Shown here one piece after another: positions 57,963-64,000 of a stretch of DNA of 64,000 nt. Made by a program: the position numbers and the translations under genes. The notes beneath the pieces are model-generated. The model ran no database searches, was not told the DNA's origin, and saw nothing but the letters and a program-made list of their open reading frames with translations. Origin of the DNA: Streptomyces diastatochromogenes (lineage in GTDB: Bacteria > Actinomycetota > Actinomycetes > Streptomycetales > Streptomycetaceae); NCBI RefSeq assembly GCF_002242805.1, contig NZ_MCGQ01000022.1, forward strand, positions 212,053-276,052, given 5' to 3'. Every line of letters begins with the position of its first letter. The first letter of the stretch is position 1.

Positions 57963-60900
57963 ATGCGATTCGGGGTGCTCGGACCACTTGAGGTGCGGAC
58001 CGTGACGGGGAGGCCGGTTCGGGTTCCCGAGGTCAAGGTCCGTGCGCTGCTGGCGAATCTGCTCGCCCACCACGGCCAGGTCGTGCCTACGGTCCGGCTC
58101 ATCGAGGCGCTGTGGGGCGGCACACCCCCCGCCAATCCCACGGCGTCGCTCCAGGCGAAGGTCTCGCAGCTGCGCCGCGCCCTGGAGGACGCCGAGGAGG
58201 GTGCCCGGGATCTGGTGGTGCACCGGGCGCCGGGCTACACCCTCCAGGCCCCGCAGGACGCGGTGGACTCCCTGCGCTTCCGGACCCTGGTGGCCCGGGC
58301 GCGCACACTGGACGACCTGCGGGCCCGCGCGGCCGCCCTCGAGGACGCGCTCGCGCTGTGGCGCGGGCCCGCCTTCGCGGACTTCGCGGACGAGCCGTTC
58401 GTCCACACCGCCCTCGCCCAACTGGAGGAGGAGCGGCTCACGGCGGTCGAGGAGCACTTCGAGACCCGGCTCGAACTGGGCGAGCACAGCCTGCTGATCG
58501 GGGAACTGGCTGCGCTGGTGACCGCCCATCCGCTGCGCGAGCGGCTGCGGATGGCCCACATGCGCGCGCTGCACCAGGCCGCCCGCTCCTCGGAGGCGCT
58601 GGCCAGCTACGCCGACCTGCGCCGCCATCTCGACACGGAACTGGGCCTGGTGCCCAGCGAGGCCGCGGACGCCCTGCAGCAGGCCATCCTGCGGCAGGAC
58701 CCGGCGCTGCGCGGGCCGGCCGCACCGGCCACCGCCGAGGCCGCGCCGCGGGCCCGCACCAGCCTGCCGGACTTCCCGAACGCGCTGGTGGGACGGGACG
58801 ACGCGCTGGAGGAAGGGCGGCGCATGGTCGCCCGGAGCAGGCTCGTCACCTTCACCGGTCCCGGGGGCGTCGGCAAGACCAGGCTCGCGGTCGCCGTGGC
58901 CGCCCGGGCCGCCGACGCCTTTCCCGACGGGGTGCGGCTGGTGGAATTCGCCGGGCTGCGGCCCGCGGACCAGGACGGCCGGCCCTGGTGCCTGGCACAG
59001 CACGTGCTGGCGGCGCTCGGCATCCGCGAGGGCGCCGACCAGACCGGCGCCCGGCCCGGCGAGGGCTGCGGTCCGGAACATCATCTGCTGGACTTCGTGG
59101 CCTCCCGCCGGCTGCTGCTCGTACTGGACAACTGCGAGCACGTGCTGGACGACGTGGCCCTGCTGGTACGACAGCTGCTGGAACAGGCGCCGGGCGTGAC
59201 CGTACTGGCCACCAGCCGGGAACCGGTGCGCCTCCAGGGGGAGACGGTGTGGCCCGTGCCCCCGCTGGAGCTGCCCCGGTCGACGGAGCGGGTGGCGCTC
59301 GAACGCTCCAGCGCGGTCCGGCTGTTCGTCGAGCGGGCCCGTTCCGCCGACCCCTCCTTCGTCCTGGACGCGCAGACCGCGCCCGCCGTCGCCGCCGTGT
59401 GCCGCCGCCTGGACGGCATCCCGCTGGCACTGGAACTGGCCGCCACACGGGTACGGGCGCTCGGCGTGCACGAGCTGCTCGACCGGCTCGACGACCGCTT
59501 CCGCGTGCTCAACTCCGGCTACCGGGGCGCCCCGCACCGCCAGCAGACGCTGCAGGCGACGATCGAGTGGAGCTGGAGTCTGCTCGGGCCCGCGGAACAG
59601 GCCGTGCTGCGGCGGCTGTCGGTGCACGTCAAGGGCTGCGCGCTGGCCGCCGCCGAGGAGGTGTGCGCCGGCGGCGAGGTGGCCGCCGGCGACGTCGTCG
59701 ACATCCTGTCGCGGCTGGTGGACCGGTCGCTGGTGATCCGCGGCGACAGCCCCGCCGGCGCCCGCTACCGGCTGCTGGAGTCGGTGGGGGCGTATGCCCG
59801 TGCCCGGTTGGCGGAGGCCGGCGAGGCCGCGCAGGTCACGCGGCGGCACACCGTGCACTACACCGAGCTGGCCGAGCGGGCCCGGCCGCATCTGCACGGA
59901 CCCGAACAGCAGCGCTGGTTACGGCGGTTGTCGGCGGAGACCGCCAACTTCCGCCAGGCCGTGCGGGAGGCCGCCGACGGCGGATCGCCCGAGCTGGCGC
60001 TGCGCTTGGTCAACGCGCTGGCCTGGTTCTGGATCCTGATGGGCCGGCTCACCGAGGGCCGGCGCTGCCTGGCCTCCGCCCTGGAGGCGCCCGGCCCGTT
60101 GCCCGGCCCGCCAGGGGTTCTCGAGGCGGCCACCTGGTGCGAGGGGATCGGGCTGCTGCTCGGCGAGATCGAGCCGGACGAGCAGTGCCGGGCGCCCCGG
60201 GAGCGGGCCCCGGCGCAACGGTCCGCGGGGCTCGCCCGCGCCAAGTGGTTCGTGGGGCAGGCGCTGTGGGACGTGGGCGCGCTGGCCGCGGCCGAGAGCT
60301 GGGTCAACGAGGCGCTGGTGGACTTCCGGGCGCTGCGCGACGCCTGGGGTGTGGCCGCCGCGCTGAGCAGCCGGGCCGCACTGGCGATGGCCCGGGGCAG
60401 CCTGGCCGCGCTGCACGACGACGCCCTGGAGGCGCGCGCCCAGTTCTCGGCCCTCGGCGACGCGTGGGGGCAGTTGAAGGCGGCGCAGGCCCTGGCCGTG
60501 CACGCCGAGATCACCGCCGCGTACGACGAGGCGGCGCAGCTGCACCGCGAGGGGCTGCGGATCGCCGAGTCGCTGGAGCTGTGGCCGGAGGTGTCGCGCC
60601 AGCTGTCGGGGCTGGGGCGGATCGCTCTGCTGTCGGAGCGGTACGACGAGGCGGAGGAGCTGCACGACCGGGCGCTGCGGCTGGCCATCGAGCAGGGCAA
60701 CCGGCCGGCGGAGCAGATGGCGGAGCTGGGCCTCGCGCTCGGCGCCCGCCGCCAGGGCGACCTGGCCGCGGCGGACCGGCATCTGCGGCCCTGGCTCGAG
60801 TGGAACCGCACCCGCGGTGCGATCAACGGCCTCGCCCTGGTCCTGGCCGAACTGGGGTTCTGCGCGGAGCTGCGCGGAGACGCCGCGGCCTGCCTGGACC

Positions 60901-61310
60901 TGCACCGGGACGGGCTGACCGCCGCGCTCGCCACCGAGGACCCGCGGGCCGTCGCGCTCGCACTGGAAGGCCTCGCGGGGGCCCACTCGCTGACGGCCCG
61001 CACGGCCCGGGCCGCCCGGCTGCTCGGCACCGCGGCAGCGACCCGGGAGCGCTCCGGGGCACCCCTGCCCGAGGCGGAACGCGCCGATGTGCAGCGCATC
61101 TCGGCCCGGGTGCGCGGCGCGCTCGGCGCGCAGACCTATGCCGCCGAGTACGCCACCGGGCAGACCGTGGGGTACCGCGAAGCGGCGGAGGCGGAGCTGG
61201 CGGGACCCGAGGCGCCGGGGGAACACCGGCTGGTGGAGGGCCCGCAGGTGGTCCGGCCCGGCGATGCGGTGGCCCGGACGCTGCCGCGCCGCATCCCGCG
61301 TTCGGCCTGA
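57963..61310 (+). CDS. SARP-type regulator with NB-ARC and TPR domains (AfsR-like)
   Basis: An 1115-aa transcriptional activator. Residues about 1-95 are the OmpR-like winged helix (MRFGVLGPLEVRTVTGRPV, VKVRALLANLL). Residues about 98-245 are the bacterial transcriptional activation domain (FADFADEPFVHTALAQLEEE, YADLRRHLDTELGLVPS). Residues about 275-560 are an NB-ARC ATPase with Walker A TGPGGVGKTRL and RLLLVLDNCEHV. Residues about 640-1060 are TPR-like. Such proteins switch on antibiotic clusters after nucleotide- and ligand-dependent oligomerisation. The target is unknown; the flavoprotein group downstream is a candidate. Confidence 0.92.
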   Translation: MRFGVLGPLEVRTVTGRPVRVPEVKVRALLANLLAHHGQVVPTVRLIEALWGGTPPANPTASLQAKVSQLRRALEDAEEGARDLVVHRAPGYTLQAPQDAVDSLRFRTLVARARTLDDLRARAAALEDALALWRGPAFADFADEPFVHTALAQLEEERLTAVEEHFETRLELGEHSLLIGELAALVTAHPLRERLRMAHMRALHQAARSSEALASYADLRRHLDTELGLVPSEAADALQQAILRQDPALRGPAAPATAEAAPRARTSLPDFPNALVGRDDALEEGRRMVARSRLVTFTGPGGVGKTRLAVAVAARAADAFPDGVRLVEFAGLRPADQDGRPWCLAQHVLAALGIREGADQTGARPGEGCGPEHHLLDFVASRRLLLVLDNCEHVLDDVALLVRQLLEQAPGVTVLATSREPVRLQGETVWPVPPLELPRSTERVALERSSAVRLFVERARSADPSFVLDAQTAPAVAAVCRRLDGIPLALELAATRVRALGVHELLDRLDDRFRVLNSGYRGAPHRQQTLQATIEWSWSLLGPAEQAVLRRLSVHVKGCALAAAEEVCAGGEVAAGDVVDILSRLVDRSLVIRGDSPAGARYRLLESVGAYARARLAEAGEAAQVTRRHTVHYTELAERARPHLHGPEQQRWLRRLSAETANFRQAVREAADGGSPELALRLVNALAWFWILMGRLTEGRRCLASALEAPGPLPGPPGVLEAATWCEGIGLLLGEIEPDEQCRAPRERAPAQRSAGLARAKWFVGQALWDVGALAAAESWVNEALVDFRALRDAWGVAAALSSRAALAMARGSLAALHDDALEARAQFSALGDAWGQLKAAQALAVHAEITAAYDEAAQLHREGLRIAESLELWPEVSRQLSGLGRIALLSERYDEAEELHDRALRLAIEQGNRPAEQMAELGLALGARRQGDLAAADRHLRPWLEWNRTRGAINGLALVLAELGFCAELRGDAAACLDLHRDGLTAALATEDPRAVALALEGLAGAHSLTARTARAARLLGTAAATRERSGAPLPEAERADVQRISARVRGALGAQTYAAEYATGQTVGYREAAEAELAGPEAPGEHRLVEGPQVVRPGDAVARTLPRRIPRSA

Positions 61311-61353
61311 CCGGCCGCGTGACAGGCGTTTTTCGGCCATCCCGGCGCTGCCG

Positions 61354-61845
61354 TCAGCGCTGGGACTCGTCCGTCCACAGGCGGCTGCTCAGGTCCGAGC
61401 CGCGCAGCACCTGGACGCGCCACGGGTCGATCCGGATGACGTGGTATTCGGGGTCCTCCGGTCCCAGACGCCAGAAATTGCGCGGGTTGTAGCCGACGCC
61501 CTGCGGGCTGCCCTTGGCGTACAGATCCCAGGCGTACTTCTTTACCTCCGGATCATCCACCCAATGGGAGAGGCTGTCGATGAAGACCGCGTTCTGCCGG
61601 GGATTCCAGTACGAGTAGGTGGTGTGCGGATTGCCCGCCAGATGGGCCGCCTTGACGGGGGTCTTGTACGCGGCGAGCCAGCCGACCGGACGGCCGTCCA
61701 CGGTCTCCCAGATGGGCAGCAGAACCCGCGCCCGGGGGCGGCCCTTGCTGTCGACCGTGATCATCGTGCAGTACACGATGTCCTGGATATACGTCACGAA
61801 GGCGCTCTCGATCTCCGAGAACGAATCCACCTTCACAGCACCCAT
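61354..61845 (-). CDS. Pyridoxamine 5'-phosphate oxidase-like FMN-binding protein
   Basis: A 163-aa split-barrel flavin-binding protein. The pattern VYCTMITVDSKGRPRARVLL, VGWLAAYKTPVKAAHLAGNP, TTYSYWNPRQNAVFIDS matches the PNPOx-like group that includes F420- and FMN-dependent reductases. The substrate is unknown. It starts at the ATG at 61845. It is convergent with the SARP gene and lies just downstream of the NmrA gene, separated by a hairpin. Confidence 0.88.
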   Translation of the reverse strand: MGAVKVDSFSEIESAFVTYIQDIVYCTMITVDSKGRPRARVLLPIWETVDGRPVGWLAAYKTPVKAAHLAGNPHTTYSYWNPRQNAVFIDSLSHWVDDPEVKKYAWDLYAKGSPQGVGYNPRNFWRLGPEDPEYHVIRIDPWRVQVLRGSDLSSRLWTDESQR

Positions 61846-61959
61846 CGCGGCACCTCAAAAGAGTCGGAAAAGCAGGACACGGCCATTCACCGCCGGTCGA
61901 CCTCAGCGTGCCGCACCCTTCGGTATCAGAGAAGAAGGCACTTTGAAGTCACCGACTCA

Positions 61960-61978
61960 CCGCCGGGGAACCCGGCGG
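61960..61978 (-). terminator. Hairpin after the NmrA-like gene
   Basis: CCGCCGGG (61960-61967) and CCCGGCGG (61971-61978) form a perfect 8-bp stem with a GAA loop, 29 bp past the stop at 62007. Confidence 0.6.
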
Positions 61979-62006
61979 CGGACGGAAACCTTCCAGAACG
62001 CGGGAA

Positions 62007-62849
62007 TCAGCCGGCCCAGACTCCGCTCGCGGCGGATTCCCCGACGAATTCGGTGAAGTCCCGCGGCGGTCGGCCCAGAACGCGTTCCACGGTGTCGGTG
62101 GGCGCGGAGTTCAGGTTCTCGCGGATCTGCCCGACGAGGTCGGCCACGAACAGCGCGTAATCGGCGGGCACGTCGTAGGAGACGAGTTCCGACACATAGG
62201 CGTCGTGGGCCACGGGCTCATAGCGGACCGTCCGTCCGGTCGCGCGGGAGATCTCCTCGGCCGCCTCGGCGAGCGTCAGGGGCCGCGCGCCGCTCAGGTC
62301 GTACACCCGGCCGTCGTGCCCGTCCTCGAGCAAGGCCGCCGCGGCCACCTCGGCGACGTCACCGGCGTCCACGAACGGCTCGCGGCCCTGCCCGGCGGGC
62401 AGGCGGAGTTCGCCCGAGCGTACGGCGTCCAGGAGCACGCCCTCGTCGAAGTTCTGGAAGAACCAGTTGGGCCGCAGCACCGTCCAGGCGGCGCCGGACT
62501 CGCGCACGCCTCGCTCGCCGGCGCTGAGGTCCTTGCCTCCGACCAGGCCCGTGGTGCGCGCCTGGAGCAGCACGAGCCGGCGGACGCCGGAGTCCGCCGC
62601 CAGCTTGGCCAGGGCGGCGATCTCTGCCGCCGCGTCCCAGCTGCCGGGCTGGTCCTGACGGTCCACCAGGTAGGCCGCGCGGACTCCGGCGAGGGCCGGC
62701 TCCCAGGTGTTCTGGTCGTTCCAGTCGAAGCGGACCGGGGCGGTCCGGCCGGCCGGCCGGACCGAGGCGCCCCGGGCGCGCAGGGCCTGGACGACCCGGC
62801 GTCCGGTCTTTCCGGTACTGCCCAGGACCAGGATGTCTGACTGACTCAT
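62007..62849 (-). CDS. NmrA-like NAD(P)-binding protein
   Basis: A 280-aa atypical SDR with LVLGSTGKTGRRV (NADP P-loop) and RPNWFFQNF, plus the C-terminal LTLAEAAEEISRATGRTVRY, as in NmrA/QOR2-type proteins. It probably reduces quinones or senses the NADP(H) ratio. The start is the ATG at 62849 with GGGAGG seven bases upstream. It follows the flavoprotein gene on the same strand by about 140 bp and may share its promoter. Confidence 0.88.
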   Translation of the reverse strand: MSQSDILVLGSTGKTGRRVVQALRARGASVRPAGRTAPVRFDWNDQNTWEPALAGVRAAYLVDRQDQPGSWDAAAEIAALAKLAADSGVRRLVLLQARTTGLVGGKDLSAGERGVRESGAAWTVLRPNWFFQNFDEGVLLDAVRSGELRLPAGQGREPFVDAGDVAEVAAAALLEDGHDGRVYDLSGARPLTLAEAAEEISRATGRTVRYEPVAHDAYVSELVSYDVPADYALFVADLVGQIRENLNSAPTDTVERVLGRPPRDFTEFVGESAASGVWAG

Positions 62850-62989
62850 GGATTCGCCTCCCGTACTGGGGGTGGGATGTGCCGAAGGTGGGCGCAGGGG
62901 GCACCGGGCGGAGGATGGCCCGGTGCCCCCTGCGGGCGTACGGCTGCACGGAGCGGCGCTCGAAGATGCGCCGCCCCGTGGCGCGGTGA

Positions 62990-64000
62990 TCAGAGGAACG
63001 GGGTGTCCGGGGCCAGGCCGAGGAGGGCTCGGCCGTGCACTTCCTGGTTGGTGTTGAAGGCGAACAGGGCGTGCAGGGCGAGGCCCCGCAGATCGCGGTG
63101 GAAGCGCTGGAACGGCACGTCCCGCATGATCACCGAGGCGCCGCTGGCCTCGAACAGCTCGTCGACGGCCTCCTTGGCGAGCTGGATCGCGTACCCGGCC
63201 TTGCCGCGCACCGCGGCCCGCTCCTCCAGCGACGGCTGTGTGCCGGCGTCGGCGTGCTCCTGCAGCAGCCGCAGCCAGGTGTCCTGGAGCGCCTCGGCCG
63301 CGGCGACCTTGTTCGCGGCGGTGGCGACCTGGATCTGGGTCAGCGGGGACTGGCTCTGGTCGGTCCACGACGTGTAGGTGATGCCGCGGCCGGGGAGCCG
63401 CTCCAGGAACAGGTCGAGAGCGCCCCGGGCGATGCCGAGGTAGGCGCTGGCGCCCTGGGCCATGAAGAACGGGATGAAGGCGTAGTTGCGGCCGGTGGCA
63501 CCGGTGTTGGACCGGCCTCCGGTGGTGCCGGTGAGCACCTCGGGCAGGCTGACCACCCGGCGTGCCGGGACCTTGACGTTCGCGGCGGTGACCGTGGAGC
63601 TGCCGGTGCCGGCCGCCGCGGAGGCGTGCCAGTCGTCGGCGATGTCGAGCTGCGTGAAGGGCACGAGGGCGGCGTGCGGGACGGGCGTGCCGTCGGGGGC
63701 GGGCAGCAGGGCGGCGAGCAGGGCCCAGCCGGCGCCACGGGAGCCGGAGATCCACTTCCAGCTGCCGTTCAGGACGTAGCCGCCGTCCTCGGCGGTGAGG
63801 GTGCCGGTGGGGGTGAAGCCGGTGGACACCCGCAGGGAGCCCTCGGCGTACACCTCCTTCTGGGTCTCGTCCGGGAAGAGGCTGGGCACCCAGGAGCTGG
63901 ACACCCAGATCATCGCGACCCACCCGGTGGCCGTGTCGGCGCGGGCTATCTCGCTGAGGATCCGCACCTGGTCGGCGACCGGCGCCTCCAGACCGCCGAA
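62990..64000 (-). CDS. Acyl-CoA-dehydrogenase-like flavin-dependent oxygenase, partial
   Basis: At least 337 residues; the 5' end lies beyond the window. The sequence has the acyl-CoA dehydrogenase fold in its monooxygenase (HpaC-partnered, type-2 C-terminal) branch: ARADTATGWVAMIW, GGYVLNGSWKWISGS, YLGIARGALDLFLERLPG and RDLRGLALHALFAFNTNQE. Members such as DszC, XiaF and KijD3 use reduced flavin to N- or S-oxygenate substrates. DszC-like activity would suit the DszA-like gene at 53.9 kb, but the two are 8 kb apart. Confidence 0.85.
   Translation of the reverse strand, partial: FGGLEAPVADQVRILSEIARADTATGWVAMIWVSSSWVPSLFPDETQKEVYAEGSLRVSTGFTPTGTLTAEDGGYVLNGSWKWISGSRGAGWALLAALLPAPDGTPVPHAALVPFTQLDIADDWHASAAAGTGSSTVTAANVKVPARRVVSLPEVLTGTTGGRSNTGATGRNYAFIPFFMAQGASAYLGIARGALDLFLERLPGRGITYTSWTDQSQSPLTQIQVATAANKVAAAEALQDTWLRLLQEHADAGTQPSLEERAAVRGKAGYAIQLAKEAVDELFEASGASVIMRDVPFQRFHRDLRGLALHALFAFNTNQEVHGRALLGLAPDTPFL

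Noticed and set aside
58112..61492. An 1126-codon frame overlapping the SARP gene on the same strand
   Set aside because: It is the +1 shadow of the SARP gene; its translation is Gly/Arg/Ala/Pro-rich without domains.

Overview
The window is high-GC actinobacterial DNA, almost certainly Streptomyces or a close relative. The evidence is the strong third-position G/C, frequent GTG/TTG starts and ATGA overlaps. The gene content also fits: a SARP regulator with NB-ARC/TPR domains, a TipA-like MerR protein, a SpoIIE-type phosphatase, LLM monooxygenases behind a sulfur-type leader peptide, and a Zur-type rpmF paralogue. It reads as an accessory chromosomal region (often arm-like) with many regulators next to single metabolic operons. 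No rRNA, tRNA or CRISPR array was recognised.

Layout. 0-5.8 kb: a TetR regulator divergent from an aldo/keto reductase with twin operators in the promoter, an MFS exporter, and a LacI regulator divergent from a Gfo/Idh/MocA dehydrogenase that is followed by a collapsed second copy. 5.9-11.1 kb: a SpoIIE phosphatase abuts a decaying TetR-controlled acyl-CoA operon, in which a crotonase carries an in-frame amber codon and an acyl-CoA ligase has lost its 3' end. 11.1-15.7 kb: an epoxide hydrolase, a cobalt-type nitrile hydratase operon (beta, alpha, His-tailed activator), an MBL-fold hydrolase and a beta-carbonic anhydrase. 16-18.15 kb: a DUF3533-type membrane protein divergent from a broken NarL-type response regulator. 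The epoxide hydrolase and the DUF3533 gene share the same twin operator.

18,139-28,797 is a complete 10.66-kb Tn3-family transposon. It has 48-bp terminal inverted repeats and a 5-bp target duplication (GCGCC), and it sits in the last codons of the response regulator. It carries tnpA, an intact and a truncated serine resolvase, a res-like site, an M1 aminopeptidase, a frameshifted HNH gene, and a thiol/redox cassette: DsbA/FrnE-like oxidoreductase, overlapping 57-aa peptide, atypical SDR and divergent HxlR regulator. The doubled left end suggests assembly from two related transposons.

28.9-38.8 kb: a GH43/ABC sugar uptake operon with a large Tat-exported protein, divergent from a 2-hydroxyacid dehydrogenase. 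38.9-44.7 kb: an orphan solute-binding protein, a glycosyltransferase behind a TipA-like MerR regulator, a 2H phosphoesterase and a secreted S33 peptidase. 44.7-50 kb: an ADH/NmrA/SDR operon, LtrA and an aldo/keto reductase, where two promoters share a 41-bp element. 50-51.4 kb: a Zur-box-controlled, cysteine-less L32 gene with a COG0523 GTPase. 51.4-57.7 kb: a quinone oxidoreductase, a leader peptide with two LLM monooxygenases, and a TPR protein. 57.9-64 kb: a SARP/NB-ARC/TPR regulator, an FMN-barrel protein, an NmrA-like protein and an acyl-CoA-dehydrogenase-like flavoprotein cut by the window edge.

All functional statements rest on reading motifs by eye; no database search was possible.
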